Part shown: positions 28,437 to 37,964 of the stretch, piece after piece
Layout of the letters: each line of letters begins with the position of its first letter
How positions within the stretch are numbered: the first letter of the stretch is position 1
NCBI GenBank assembly: GCA_964454305.1
Contig: CAYVXX010000003.1
Span: forward strand, 4,513-68,512
Direction of reading: 5' to 3'
DNA length: 64,000 nucleotides
From: JAUSPI01 sp964454305
GTDB lineage: Bacteria; Desulfobacterota; Syntrophia; Syntrophales; JADFWA01
The notes under the pieces: model-generated
Databases searched by the model: none
What the model saw: only the letters and a program-made list of their open reading frames with translations
Told to the model about the DNA's origin: nothing
Made by a program: the position numbers and the translations under genes

Positions 28437-29545
28437 GAAAAATCCTTTTGACCACACCATATGACCTCGCCGTTGAGGGCGGAGTGAACAATCAGTTATG
28501 GGGACTGTACCGCTCGCTGAAAAAGGTAGCCGGATACGAGGTACGGGTGATCGGCCCCAGCTCGGATACTGCCAGCCACGACTGCCCCGACCTGATTGTG
28601 ATGGGTGCGGTCTTTTCCATGCCCCTGAACAGGGCCATGTCCAACATAACCCCTGATATTCGAATCCTGTCCCGGGTTAAGGCCCTTCTGAAGGAATTCC
28701 GGCCCGATATTGTTCACCTTCAGGAGCCGCTCCTGCCGATATTGAATACCCTCGTTCTTTATTACTCTCGTGGTGTTAATGTCGGTACATACCATACCTA
28801 TTCCGAGACCAGCAGGGGTTATGACTATTGGAGGCCCGTATTGAAATGGCATCATAAGAGGGTTCACGTGAAGATCGCGGTCTCCGACGCCGCCGGCCGG
28901 TTCGTGGCACGGACGTTCCCCGATACCTATCACATCATTCCTAATGCGGTGGAGATGCCCGCCGCGCTGCCGTCAGATCTAAAACCCGTCCCGTTTGGAA
29001 AACGAAAAAAGACAATCCTTTTTGTAGGTCGGATGAATGAACCCCGTAAAGGCTTTTATCACCTCCTTGATGCCCACCGATTGCTCGATATGGTTTTCCC
29101 GGGAGAATATCGCCTTGTTGTAGCGGGTCCGGGACGGGAAAGCCTGGAGATGGAGGACACAAAGGGGGAAATAAACTGGCTTGGCAGAATCTCGGAGGAA
29201 GAGCTTCGTCAAGCCTATGCCTCCTGCGACATTGTCTGTACCCCTTCACTGGGGGGCGAGAGCTTCGGTATAACCCTTCTGGAAGCGTTTGCCCACGGTA
29301 AACCGGTGGTTGCATCGGATATCGTAGGCTACCGTGAATTTGCCGGAGATTCCGGGGCTGCATTGCTCGTTCAGCCGGGCAGTAGCCGGTCTCTGGCGAA
29401 CGGCATTGTTCAGGTCCTGGGTAATGAAGGGAAATATCTTAAAATGTCGGCTGCTGCCCGGGCGCTGGCGCAAAGACACGAGTGGTCAACCGTGACAGCG
29501 CGTATCATTGCGCTCTACGATTCGGCACTCGCTGAAAGAAAGTGA
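28433..29545 (+). CDS. PimA-like GT4 mannosyltransferase
   Basis: This 370-residue GT-B enzyme starts with a TTG overlapping the previous stop. The N-terminus TPYDLAVEGGVNNQ, the middle VHLQEPLLPILNTL and TYHTYSETS, and the C-terminal GRMNEPRKG and SLGGESFGITLLEAFA follow the order and wording of phosphatidylinositol mannosyltransferase PimA closely. PimA transfers mannose from GDP-mannose to the inositol of phosphatidylinositol at the inner membrane face. The window also has inositol-1-phosphate synthase and a CDP-alcohol phosphotransferase. An inositol-containing lipid is therefore a likely acceptor. Family GT4 is sure, acceptor specificity is inferred. Confidence 0.8.
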   Translation: MRKILLTTPYDLAVEGGVNNQLWGLYRSLKKVAGYEVRVIGPSSDTASHDCPDLIVMGAVFSMPLNRAMSNITPDIRILSRVKALLKEFRPDIVHLQEPLLPILNTLVLYYSRGVNVGTYHTYSETSRGYDYWRPVLKWHHKRVHVKIAVSDAAGRFVARTFPDTYHIIPNAVEMPAALPSDLKPVPFGKRKKTILFVGRMNEPRKGFYHLLDAHRLLDMVFPGEYRLVVAGPGRESLEMEDTKGEINWLGRISEEELRQAYASCDIVCTPSLGGESFGITLLEAFAHGKPVVASDIVGYREFAGDSGAALLVQPGSSRSLANGIVQVLGNEGKYLKMSAAARALAQRHEWSTVTARIIALYDSALAERK

Positions 29546-29588
29546 AACTTCCCTCACTTTTAACTATTATTGAGATGTGTGAGGTTTT

Positions 29589-30479
29589 GTGAAGACATTG
29601 ATCCATTGCTGGAGAGAGCTTAAGCCCGTTGACCGTGCGCTGATTTCTTTTTTTCTCGTTCTTAACGGGTTGATCGTAATTTTTCACGGCAATCTGCCCC
29701 GCTGGCCCTGGCACCTAACAAAACACTTTCTTATCTGTTTTCTTATTCTGGTTTTGGTTCCACTCATCCAGTCGCGAAAGACCCGATGTGCCCATTTTAC
29801 CCGCCAGTGGTATCCCGTCGTTTCGATCCCGTTTATCTACTGGAATATGGCGTATTTTATACACCTGGTCTTCCCCGGCGAATTCGATCCGCTGATAATT
29901 TCAGCGGAAACAGCCATTTTCGGCGTGCTGCCGAATATCCCTGTGCAGAAACTGGTCACGCCGGTTCTTACGGAAGTTATGCAGGTGTTCTATGCCACAT
30001 ACTGGTTTATGATACCGTCCGGTGCGGCGCTTCTCTATTTCGGCAATCGCGAGGATACATATGATTCGTATCTCTATTACATGACGTTGACTTTTTTTGC
30101 TTCGTGCCTTGTATTTATTCTGTTTCCCGTTGCCGGCCCCCGATTTTTCATTGTTGACCAGATTTTAGCGGAATACCGTGGACTCTTCATAACCGGATTC
30201 CTTCGCCGGTTCGTGGAGGATGCAGGCCTGCGGGGATGTGCATTTCCAAGCGCACACGTTGCCGTTGCCGTGGTAGTCATGAGCTTTGTCCGGATTGAGT
30301 ACCCCCGGCTTGCCGGACGGGTCTTCCTGCCCCTTGTCGTGGGGCTTTCACTTGCAACGATCTACGGGCAATACCATTATCTGACCGATGTAGCGGCGGG
30401 ACTTGCTTTGGGTGTTGTCGTCAGCATGATCGGGGTAAGGAATGTACGGAAGATGTTACAAAGAGATGAAAAAGGGTGA
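29589..30479 (+). CDS. PAP2-family membrane enzyme, inositol-phosphorylceramide synthase (Aur1)-like
   Basis: This 296-residue protein has about six hydrophobic segments. The PAP2 motifs are CAFPSAHVAVAVV (FPSxH) and YHYLTDVAAGLALG (HYxxD), the arrangement of the PAP2_3 group that includes fungal Aur1. Those enzymes move a phospho-head group from phosphatidylinositol to ceramide; others in the family are plain lipid phosphatases. It follows the PimA-like gene in the same direction, 43 bases on, and starts with GTG. In this island transfer of phosphoinositol to a ceramide-like core is attractive, and dephosphorylation of a phosphatidylinositol phosphate is the main alternative. Confidence 0.75.
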   Translation: MKTLIHCWRELKPVDRALISFFLVLNGLIVIFHGNLPRWPWHLTKHFLICFLILVLVPLIQSRKTRCAHFTRQWYPVVSIPFIYWNMAYFIHLVFPGEFDPLIISAETAIFGVLPNIPVQKLVTPVLTEVMQVFYATYWFMIPSGAALLYFGNREDTYDSYLYYMTLTFFASCLVFILFPVAGPRFFIVDQILAEYRGLFITGFLRRFVEDAGLRGCAFPSAHVAVAVVVMSFVRIEYPRLAGRVFLPLVVGLSLATIYGQYHYLTDVAAGLALGVVVSMIGVRNVRKMLQRDEKG

Positions 30480-30490
30480 TTGATGTAGAT

Positions 30491-31630
30491 TCAGAAGAGC
30501 TCGGCAGGATCCGCTTTCATGACCTTTCTTACGGCCAGACCGCCGGCAAAGCCGCACATCAATACGGTCAGAATACATATAAGGGCGATTCGTCCTGCCG
30601 TTAGAAACATATTGATCCTGGTGAAATGTTCTATAGTTGTATACAGAATCCATCCTCCTAATAAGCCGGGGAAAAACCCGAGCAGAGAGAGCACGAGAGC
30701 AATTTTCATAACGATACTTATCACATAGAGGTTTGGAAACCCGATAGCTTTCAGGGTGGCGTATTGCGGCAAGTTGTCGGTTACTTCGTTAAAGAGGATT
30801 TGATAACAGATCATTACCCCGATGACGAATCCGATGACAAGGCCTGTTCCGAAGATAATTCCGAAAGGAGTTGCTTTGGTGAAGAAACGGACGTCGCGTT
30901 CTCTCAGTTCTCCCGGAGTCATGGCAATTATTTCTTCCGGATTCAGGGAGACTATTCGGGCCTTTAAATCTTTCAGATCAACGCCGGGTTTCACACGAAT
31001 CAAGCCGAAAGAAATCTGATCGGATCTTGATGATGTATGAGTCAACCAGTTCGTATCACTCATGATGATATAGCCGTTTCTGGCAAAGTTAGGCCCTAAT
31101 TTGATAACTCCGCCTACCTTGTAAATACTGTCGGAGAGCTCAATGTCCATACCTTCCCTGATATTTCCGTAAACCGATCGTGATCGGGAGTCATAGAGGA
31201 CGGCATTTTTCTTCTTCAATATATCCTGATATAGCTTAAGCTCCGGTATGGTGAAGGGAGGGGTGCCGATGGGGAAGGCAATTATTGCGATTCGATGGAC
31301 CATATCTGTTTCAGGGTTTCGGAGACGCAGATTACCTTCGTAAACAGGGATAACCTCCGTCACCCCGTCAAAGGGAGCGACCTGGTAGAGATATGCCCGA
31401 TTTATTCTATTGGATTTCATCATATTGACTTTGCTCTTGTGCATCATGACGAGATCCGCGTTATACAGGGGCGGCAAGTTGGCCTGACTGTCATTGAACC
31501 CGTTAAAAAACCCCAGTTCCAGAAACATGGTAATCACCGAAAAGGCAATCCCGGCTAACGAAAGTGCGAGTCGCCGCCTGTCGTGAGTCAGTATCTTCCA
31601 TTCAATATGTATTTTTTTTACCTTTTCCAT
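30491..31630 (-). CDS. DevC/MacB-type ABC permease (FtsX-like)
   Basis: This 379-residue permease has one N-terminal membrane segment (LAGIAFSVITMFLELGFFNG), a large periplasmic domain and three C-terminal segments (an FtsX domain with QYATLKAIGF). The opening matches DevC, the permease of the cyanobacterial DevBCA exporter for heterocyst glycolipids. It follows a second, similar permease gene by only 4 bases, so the pair could form a heterodimer. The matching ATPase, adaptor and TolC genes lie upstream at 36.7-40.5 kb on the same strand. Confidence 0.85.
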   Translation of the reverse strand: MEKVKKIHIEWKILTHDRRRLALSLAGIAFSVITMFLELGFFNGFNDSQANLPPLYNADLVMMHKSKVNMMKSNRINRAYLYQVAPFDGVTEVIPVYEGNLRLRNPETDMVHRIAIIAFPIGTPPFTIPELKLYQDILKKKNAVLYDSRSRSVYGNIREGMDIELSDSIYKVGGVIKLGPNFARNGYIIMSDTNWLTHTSSRSDQISFGLIRVKPGVDLKDLKARIVSLNPEEIIAMTPGELRERDVRFFTKATPFGIIFGTGLVIGFVIGVMICYQILFNEVTDNLPQYATLKAIGFPNLYVISIVMKIALVLSLLGFFPGLLGGWILYTTIEHFTRINMFLTAGRIALICILTVLMCGFAGGLAVRKVMKADPAELF

Positions 31631-31634
31631 ACGC

Positions 31635-32762
31635 TTAAAATAGCTCGGCAGGATCCGCCTTCCTTACTTTTTGGAGTGCCAGAAAACCCGGGATAATACA
31701 CATCAGAAGGGTTATGAAGAAAACGAAACCCGCCAATCCGAGGGTAAACTCTGCCGGGAGTTTTGCCTTTATACGAAGAAAATGAAAAAGGCCGATAGTA
31801 ATCGCCAATGCCGGCATGTATCCCATAAAGGCAAACAGAAAGGCCTGCGTGAATCCTATATTATATATATTTTTGGTGGTAAAACCCATGGCCTTCAACG
31901 TCGCATACTCGTTCAGTTTGTTGGTAATTTCTGTGACCAGTACCTGAAACAGAATGACGGAACCGATGATGAAAGCGATAATCACGCCCACCTGAAACAT
32001 TATGCCGACCGGGAGGACGTAGATGAAATAATCCTGCTCATTGGTGATCAGTTTCTGTCGATCAAAGATCAGCACGTCATCCGGAAGATTTTCCTTCAAA
32101 TTCCTTTTAATCGTGGTAATGTCTGCCCCCGGCGCCACCCTGATCAAGCCGAAATTTACCATTCTTGCGTCGCGACGGACAAGGCTTTGGAAAGTTTGAT
32201 TGTTCACAAATACAGCGCCGTCATTATAGAAACGCATTCCCATGGTGAACAGAGATGTGACGGTAATATCCACATCGTTGATTCTGGCCTCGCTATTTTT
32301 TTTCAGCGGACCGTATTCCTCGGTCGAGAGGGTATCAAGCATGACAGTCCTTGTTTTGGTGATGGTATCGAGATTCGACTTTACCCCCGTATTGCGAATG
32401 AATGATGGGTTCGGGTCAATTCCTATGAGTATTACTCCCGAGGTAATCTCAGTTTCCGGATTTTTCCATTCTCCTTCCCCGATATTTAGGGGCATGACGT
32501 CTTTTACGCCGGGGACGACCATGGCCTGAATTAAGCGGGCCTTGTCAAAGCTTCCGCTTGATGTGAGAAATTCATATCTGTCAGAGGTCATGATCAGATC
32601 AAAGTCGAGATATTGATAGAGGAGTGTTGAGCCCCGTTTGCCTGTTTCAAGAAATCCCACTTGCATGAAAATCAGAAGGACGGAGAACGCAATCCCGGCT
32701 ACGGCGGAAAAGGTTCGTTTCTTATTGTGGAAGGTATTGTTCCAGGCGTAAGGTACCCGCAT
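31635..32762 (-). CDS. DevC/MacB-type ABC permease (FtsX-like), second copy
   Basis: This 375-residue protein has the same layout as its downstream neighbour: an N-terminal membrane anchor (VAGIAFSVLLIFMQVGF), a periplasmic domain, and an FtsX core with NEYATLKAMGFTTKNI. Both proteins end in ADPAELF, showing recent duplication or a shared ATPase contact. The two are otherwise diverged, so a heterodimeric channel is likely. It probably works with the DevA-like ATPase and DevB-like adaptor encoded upstream. Confidence 0.85.
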   Translation of the reverse strand: MRVPYAWNNTFHNKKRTFSAVAGIAFSVLLIFMQVGFLETGKRGSTLLYQYLDFDLIMTSDRYEFLTSSGSFDKARLIQAMVVPGVKDVMPLNIGEGEWKNPETEITSGVILIGIDPNPSFIRNTGVKSNLDTITKTRTVMLDTLSTEEYGPLKKNSEARINDVDITVTSLFTMGMRFYNDGAVFVNNQTFQSLVRRDARMVNFGLIRVAPGADITTIKRNLKENLPDDVLIFDRQKLITNEQDYFIYVLPVGIMFQVGVIIAFIIGSVILFQVLVTEITNKLNEYATLKAMGFTTKNIYNIGFTQAFLFAFMGYMPALAITIGLFHFLRIKAKLPAEFTLGLAGFVFFITLLMCIIPGFLALQKVRKADPAELF

Positions 32763-32809
32763 AACGTTTCGACCTGTCGTATATTTTATTTATTTTATCA
32801 AGACCGCAC

Positions 32810-33910
32810 TTATAAAATGCCATCCCCGCTTTTTATCAAAGAGGGGCGCTTTATTATGTTTTTACGGAGATCCAGAAAGATAACAATACCTCCCAGAAAA
32901 GCCGCTAAAATGGTGGTAGAAAATCGCAACAGGATCGCGAATAATATCAGAATGTCCTGTGGTATTATATGTCCCAGAAGCCATACGGAAGAAACCTCTT
33001 CGATTCCTGACGCGCCGGGTGTCGGGGCAAAATAGTTCAGAAAATAGATTATGATCTGCAATCCGATAATTGAACCGAGAGGGACATCCGGCAGGAATAC
33101 CCGGGCAATTACGTAACCTATCAGAAATTTATTACAGAAAAGGACCGGCGTGATTATAAAGGTTGCGGCGATGACCGCTTTCTTTTCCTTCCGGAGACGG
33201 GCAAAGTCTTCCGTAAATCGGTGTGTACCCTTCTGCAAGAGCCCTAAGGAGAGGTCTTTTAATCTTTCCAGCCCGCCAAAACTAAAGGGGATCAGTCTGA
33301 AAACGAATTTAACCGAGTTCTCTGCTATCGAAGGAAACAGGAGGATAGAAAAAAGCGCGGCAGAGAGCACTCCAAAGACAATAAACCCTCCGCGAATCAA
33401 CTTTTCCATCTGGCTTCCAAAGAGACCTTCAGGGAAAACGTAAAGAACAGTAATACTGGCAATTAAAAAAAAGAACAAAGTTGCAATAAAGGTTATTACG
33501 GAAACGAGCATACTCTGGGATATTTTCACCCCGCATCTCCAGAGGATATAGAGCTGTGCCGGACCGCCTCCTGTCCTGAAGGGGGTTACCGCTCCCATAA
33601 AACAGTTTGCCCAGTTTGAACGCATGCAGTTCCAAAGCGAGACACAGGGCAATATGGTCCCGTCAAAAAACAGCCGGAAACGAATGCCGCCGAGTATATA
33701 ATCGACCACGACTAAAGGTATTACCAGTCCCACAAATGCCCAGTTTAGATTGTATTCCAGGACCCGGGAATGGTCGGGTGTTTTCCACCAGAGAGCGATT
33801 CCAACCCCGACGACGGTAAATATGATGAACCACTGCATGCCCCGGAAAAGGATTTTACGTGAAGGTAACAAATCAGTTGTAAGAGAGTTATTCTGCATAA
33901 CGACGAACAT
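32810..33910 (-). CDS. Flippase-like integral membrane protein (YbhN/MprF transmembrane family)
   Basis: This 366-residue protein has about eight hydrophobic segments and the family motifs AVTPFRTGGGPAQ and FAPTPGASGIEE. Members of the lysylphosphatidylglycerol-synthase transmembrane family (YbhN, AglD, MprF N-terminal part) are thought to help move lipids or lipid-linked glycans across membranes. It lies between sugar-nucleotide genes and the two permeases on the same strand. The start could be the ATG at 33910 or one four codons later at 33898; neither has a strong ribosome site. Confidence 0.8.
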   Translation of the reverse strand: MFVVMQNNSLTTDLLPSRKILFRGMQWFIIFTVVGVGIALWWKTPDHSRVLEYNLNWAFVGLVIPLVVVDYILGGIRFRLFFDGTILPCVSLWNCMRSNWANCFMGAVTPFRTGGGPAQLYILWRCGVKISQSMLVSVITFIATLFFFLIASITVLYVFPEGLFGSQMEKLIRGGFIVFGVLSAALFSILLFPSIAENSVKFVFRLIPFSFGGLERLKDLSLGLLQKGTHRFTEDFARLRKEKKAVIAATFIITPVLFCNKFLIGYVIARVFLPDVPLGSIIGLQIIIYFLNYFAPTPGASGIEEVSSVWLLGHIIPQDILILFAILLRFSTTILAAFLGGIVIFLDLRKNIIKRPSLIKSGDGIL

Positions 33911-33961
33911 AGTGTCTTTTTCAAGAAACCGGACTGTGTAATAAAAACCACCCGATATCCG

Positions 33962-35335
33962 CTATGAGACCTTATCCCCCCATAAATCGTACATTCTGCC
34001 TATCGCCTGTTCATCCGTTGCGACTCCCATGGGAATATATATAACATGGTCCTTCCCAGCCAGCTTATTCCGGAGGATCCGCCAGCAGTCAAATACAACA
34101 ACCGGAGGATCTTTTGTGGGAAAATTTTCGGATCGCAATGCCCTGAATGCAGGATCCGGTGTGGTGATGATGACCACGTGGGCCTGGTTGAGACAGGATT
34201 CTACGTCGTCGAGAACGAGGGCCTTGTCACGAAAAATCTCTCTTGCTTCCGTTTTGGCCTGAGGGTCGTAGCTTATCACTCTTACCCCGGCGCTTGCGAG
34301 AGCCTTGGCTAAATAAATTCCCTGTGACTCTTCGACCACGTGGGAATGGGGTTTATATGCAAGGCCAAGCACGGCAACCGTTATTCCCGGCCTGAGGTAA
34401 GGTTTCAGACGGTCCACGATCTTATCAACGAGTTCACGGTTCATTCTGTCCGTCGTTTCGGCAAGCTCTGCCTTCACCCCAACTGCGTCTGAAAAGACCG
34501 TAAGGGCGACATTGTCCCTCGGAAAACAGGGGCCTCCATATCCTAACGCACCCTTAAGAAATTTCGCCCCGATACGCATGTCCGTACCGATAGCATCGGT
34601 TACGATATCCACGTCGCCTCCCGGTATCTTCTCGCACAGTTCGACCAGCATGTTGGCATAGGTGATTTTAGTGGTAATGAACGTATTAAGCGCGATCTTT
34701 GTGAGTTCGGCATTTTCGATGCTCATCCGCTTGCAGGGGGGGCTGTTTTCCATGATCCGGGAATAGCAGGATTCGAGTTGACTGCCTGCCCGTTCGTCGA
34801 ACTCACCGACAAGAGTAAAATCGGGGTTCAGGAAATCTTGAATAATACTGCCAAGGGCGATGAACTCCGGGCTGTAACAGAGACCGAAATTCGAACCACA
34901 GGATTTGCCCGACTCCTTCTCCAGGATCGGCAGCAAGCCGTAACGCGTTGAACCAGGCAGAACCGTACTCGTCAAAACCACATTATGGTATTCGTTTTTT
35001 GAGGCCAGTGCGCGGCCGATTTCTTTAAATGCCCATGCCGCATACTGGAGCGAGAAGACTCCGTTTCGGTCACTCGGGGTGGGGACGATAACAAAGGAGA
35101 GGTCTGTGTTGAGAATGGCATCCGTAGTATCCAGGGTGGCCCTGATCCTCTCTTTGTTAGCTTCAATCGTTTTCTGAAGATCAGTTTCTTTGACCGGTGC
35201 AATCCCACTGTTCACCTTGGCCACAACCTCCGGAATGATGTCAACTCCGACGACCTGAAAACCTCTTTTGGCAATGGCTGCAGCCATGCTGCAGCCCAGT
35301 TTACCGAGCCCTATAATGGAATATCTGGTACTCAC
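33962..35335 (-). CDS. UDP-glucose/GDP-mannose dehydrogenase family protein
   Basis: This 457-residue enzyme has an N-terminal NAD domain (IGLGKLGCSMAAAIAKRG), a central domain with the catalytic cysteine in GYGGPCFPRD, and a C-terminal sugar-nucleotide domain (LGLAYKPHSHVVEES). These four-electron dehydrogenases oxidise a sugar nucleotide to its uronate, such as UDP-glucuronate, GDP-mannuronate or UDP-ManNAcA. The substrate is not decided by the motifs seen. It would supply an acidic sugar to the local glycosyltransferases. Confidence 0.85.
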   Translation of the reverse strand: MSTRYSIIGLGKLGCSMAAAIAKRGFQVVGVDIIPEVVAKVNSGIAPVKETDLQKTIEANKERIRATLDTTDAILNTDLSFVIVPTPSDRNGVFSLQYAAWAFKEIGRALASKNEYHNVVLTSTVLPGSTRYGLLPILEKESGKSCGSNFGLCYSPEFIALGSIIQDFLNPDFTLVGEFDERAGSQLESCYSRIMENSPPCKRMSIENAELTKIALNTFITTKITYANMLVELCEKIPGGDVDIVTDAIGTDMRIGAKFLKGALGYGGPCFPRDNVALTVFSDAVGVKAELAETTDRMNRELVDKIVDRLKPYLRPGITVAVLGLAYKPHSHVVEESQGIYLAKALASAGVRVISYDPQAKTEAREIFRDKALVLDDVESCLNQAHVVIITTPDPAFRALRSENFPTKDPPVVVFDCWRILRNKLAGKDHVIYIPMGVATDEQAIGRMYDLWGDKVS

Positions 35336-35424
35336 ACCTGTTGCTCCATTTATGCTTCTTCTTACTTTATGAAAATATGTCAGAATACCCCATGTTTTAC
35401 ACGGGGATGAAAGGCATCCTTATA

Positions 35425-35546
35425 GTTCCCTCTCTCCCGGTGGGAGAAGGTTAGGAAGAGGGGGTATTTGACAAATTTTTCACCCCCACCTTACTCCTCC
35501 CCCGTCACGTGCAGCGCAGGCGCTTGCGTCGCGTGAGGGGGAGGAG
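35425..35546. repeat. Intergenic GC-rich inverted repeats
   Basis: A first part (about 35427-35464) carries a TCCC...GGGAGAAGG pattern like a widespread bacterial intergenic repeat with a CCCTCTCCC core. A second part has arms 35494-35509 and 35532-35546 pairing over 15 bp with one bulged base, enclosing a GC-rich loop. No gene is visible in the 276-base gap between the dehydrogenase and epimerase genes. Confidence 0.6.
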
Positions 35547-35611
35547 GTTGATTATGGATGTTCCGCCTACAAGACGGGGCTTGCGGGTGTGTTCCCTGTC
35601 AATGTTCGTTC

Positions 35612-36589
35612 TCATGCCGTCTGATAGTTCTTGACCTGTGAATCGATCCAGCGGTATGTTTTTTCCAATCCAGCCCTCAGCGGCTGAGATGGTTTCCAGC
35701 CCAATTTTTCCTGAATAAGCCTGTTGTCCGAATTTCTGCCTCGAACGCCTAACGGTCCCTCGATGTGTCTAACGGTCAGGTCTTTTCCCGCAATGTCCGT
35801 GACCGTTTCTACCAAATGACCAATACTTACCATTTCCTCAGAGCCTATATTCACCGGACCCGTCCAATCAGATCGCATGAGCCGTGTGATTCCCTCCAGA
35901 CATTCGTCGATATAGAGGAATGATCTTGTCTGTTTGCCGTCTCCCCAGATCTCTATTTCTCCCCCATCATTCGCTTCGGCAACTTTTCGGCAAATGGCGG
36001 CCGGGGCTTTTTCTCTTCCCCCGTTCCAGACGCCCTCGGGTCCAAATATGTTATGAAAACGGGCGATGCTCACATGCATTCCGTAATTTCTATGAAATGC
36101 AAGATACAGGCGCTCGCTGAACAGCTTCTCCCATCCATACTCACTATCGGGGTGCGCCGGATAGACGCTGTCTTCCGAACAGATTGGATTCTCCGGGTCC
36201 ATCTGATTGTATTGGGGATAGATACATGCCGATGAAGAGTAGAAAATTCGCCCGGTATTTTCATTTAAACATGCTTCAAGCATATTTAAATTAATCAGGG
36301 CCGAATTGTGCATGACATCAGCGTCATTTTCGCCTGTGAAGATGTATCCGGCTCCTCCCATGTCGGCAGCCAGCTGGTAGACTTCATCAAACTGTGTGTC
36401 AAACAGAGACCTGCAAACCCGTGGATCACGCAAATCTCCCAATAGAAAGTCATCTGCTTCTGTAGGAGAGAATTCGGGATATTTAAGATCAACACCTCTG
36501 ACCCAGAATCCTTCATTTTTTAATCTTTTGATCAAATGACTTCCTATGAACCCTCCCGCTCCGCAGACAAGGGCTCTCTTCTTTGACAT
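35612..36589 (-). CDS. GDP-mannose 3,5-epimerase-like NAD-dependent epimerase
   Basis: This 325-residue extended SDR has CGAGGFIGSHL at the N-terminus and a long run of features typical of plant-type GDP-mannose 3,5-epimerase: AADMGGAGYI, GREKAPAAICRK, WGDGKQTRSFLYIDEC, GSEEMVSI and GVRGRNSDN. The catalytic tyrosine is in YGWEKL. The enzyme would turn GDP-mannose into GDP-L-galactose (or GDP-L-gulose). The similarity to plant GME extends through the substrate-binding segments, so I rate it higher than a generic epimerase call. It fits with two fucosyltransferase-like genes in the island. Confidence 0.82.
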   Translation of the reverse strand: MSKKRALVCGAGGFIGSHLIKRLKNEGFWVRGVDLKYPEFSPTEADDFLLGDLRDPRVCRSLFDTQFDEVYQLAADMGGAGYIFTGENDADVMHNSALINLNMLEACLNENTGRIFYSSSACIYPQYNQMDPENPICSEDSVYPAHPDSEYGWEKLFSERLYLAFHRNYGMHVSIARFHNIFGPEGVWNGGREKAPAAICRKVAEANDGGEIEIWGDGKQTRSFLYIDECLEGITRLMRSDWTGPVNIGSEEMVSIGHLVETVTDIAGKDLTVRHIEGPLGVRGRNSDNRLIQEKLGWKPSQPLRAGLEKTYRWIDSQVKNYQTA

Positions 36590-36632
36590 GTTATTTACTC
36601 CTTACGTATTTTTCAGCTATGCTGAAAAAAAG

Positions 36633-36652
36633 TTGAACTGAACAGCGAGCGC
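36633..36652 (+). repeat. Partial copy of the dispersed repeat
   Basis: Twenty bases are identical to the first 20 of the repeat at 15975-16017, in the same orientation. They lie in the short gap between the epimerase gene and the ABC ATPase gene. Confidence 0.7.
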
Positions 36653-36698
36653 TTTTTCATTTTCAATACCGGGGATTCTATGTAAAATAGGCATATTG

Positions 36699-37868
36699 TT
36701 ATTTGCTGAAATACACCTTTTTCAACTGTTCATCCAAGGTGGGACTCGCTTCAACAATTTCAGTGAATAGTTCCCTGGAAAGGGTAAGAAGTTCCACTTC
36801 TTCTATCGCTCTGACCGTAGCGGCGCGCGGTTCCTTTCTTAAGAGAGCGAGTTCCCCGAAGAAATCGCCGGGGCCAAGTTCGATAAGAAACTCCTCCTTG
36901 CCATCCGTTTCCTTAATAACTTTCACACGACCCGTCCGTATGATGTAAAATTTCTCTCCTTCATCGCCCTGCCTTATAATGACGGTTCCCGCAGGGTGGG
37001 TTTCCTGGAGCAGCTTGTTTGCAATATCGGCAAGCAGAGTCGGGTTGGAATCTTTAAAGATAGGACACTTTATGAGAAATGTTGCTATTGTCAGAGATTC
37101 GGCGACGTCAATATCGGAGTCCACATATCCATCTACCATCCTGACGATACGGTCTGCCACATCGAGAATTCGATTGTCATGAGTAACGATAAGGACCGTG
37201 CAGTCCTCTGACTTTGCCATTTTTTTGAGGATATTTACAACGAGCCTTCCCGTATTCTTGTCGAGAGCTGCCGTTGGTTCGTCGGCAAGAATCAGTTTGG
37301 GACGGTTTACGAGGGCCCTCCCGATGGCTACCCTCTGTCGCTGTCCGCCCGAAAGTTTTTGCGGTTTTTTAGAGAGGTGTTCCCCAAGCTCCAGCTCCTT
37401 CAAAATCTCTTCAGAGAAGTTTTGGGCATCTTCATTTGTATAGTCAGAAAGCTCAGTGGCAAGTTTTACATTCTGATATGTGGTCAATGCCTCGAAAAGG
37501 TTGTGGGCTTGAAATATAAAGCCTATGTTACGGCGGATCTTAGCTTGTTCCAGAGAACTCAGCCCATAGAGTTCATTTCCGAAGATTTTCAGACTGCCCT
37601 CTTGAACTGCCCGCAAAGCACCGATAAGCGTCAACAGAGTCGTCTTCCCCGAACCGGATGGACCTGTCATTATGACAATTTCTCCGGGATACATGGTCAG
37701 GTTGTTGTCGAAAAGAACCTGGATTTTATTTTCACCATCGCCGTATGAATAGTTGATATTTTTTATTTCTATCGAGGGTGCTGCCTTTTTTTTGGTGGAA
37801 AAGGTGTGACCGGCCTCTATAGTTTCACGGATTTTTTCTGTGATAGGGTTAAATTCCTGCTCGGTCAT
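36699..37868 (-). CDS. DevA/LolD-type ABC ATPase with C-terminal cyclic nucleotide-binding domain
   Basis: Residues about 30-260 are an ABC ATPase: Walker A GPSGSGKTTLL, signature LSGGQRQRVAIGRAL, Walker B LILADEPTAALD, and the H-loop TH. Residues about 265-389 form a cNMP-binding domain with a well-preserved phosphate-binding cassette (FFGELALLRKEPRAATV). The ATPase belongs to the MacB/LolD/DevA group that serves FtsX-type permeases. A fused nucleotide-sensing domain suggests that transport is gated by cAMP or cGMP, which is unusual for DevA. The next upstream genes on this strand encode the adaptor and TolC parts. Confidence 0.88.
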   Translation of the reverse strand: MTEQEFNPITEKIRETIEAGHTFSTKKKAAPSIEIKNINYSYGDGENKIQVLFDNNLTMYPGEIVIMTGPSGSGKTTLLTLIGALRAVQEGSLKIFGNELYGLSSLEQAKIRRNIGFIFQAHNLFEALTTYQNVKLATELSDYTNEDAQNFSEEILKELELGEHLSKKPQKLSGGQRQRVAIGRALVNRPKLILADEPTAALDKNTGRLVVNILKKMAKSEDCTVLIVTHDNRILDVADRIVRMVDGYVDSDIDVAESLTIATFLIKCPIFKDSNPTLLADIANKLLQETHPAGTVIIRQGDEGEKFYIIRTGRVKVIKETDGKEEFLIELGPGDFFGELALLRKEPRAATVRAIEEVELLTLSRELFTEIVEASPTLDEQLKKVYFSK

Positions 37869-37964
37869 AGTGTACTGTTCTCCGGCTGAAAGCGAAACCT
37901 GCCTGTTATTGATGCCTTGTGGGGACAGACTGAAAGGCTTTTTTCAAACATATTTTCATGGAAG

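Noticed and set aside
31671..32405. Plus-strand open frame of 244 codons opposite the second DevC-like permease
   Set aside because: Antisense shadow; the permease has an intact FtsX pattern on the minus strand.
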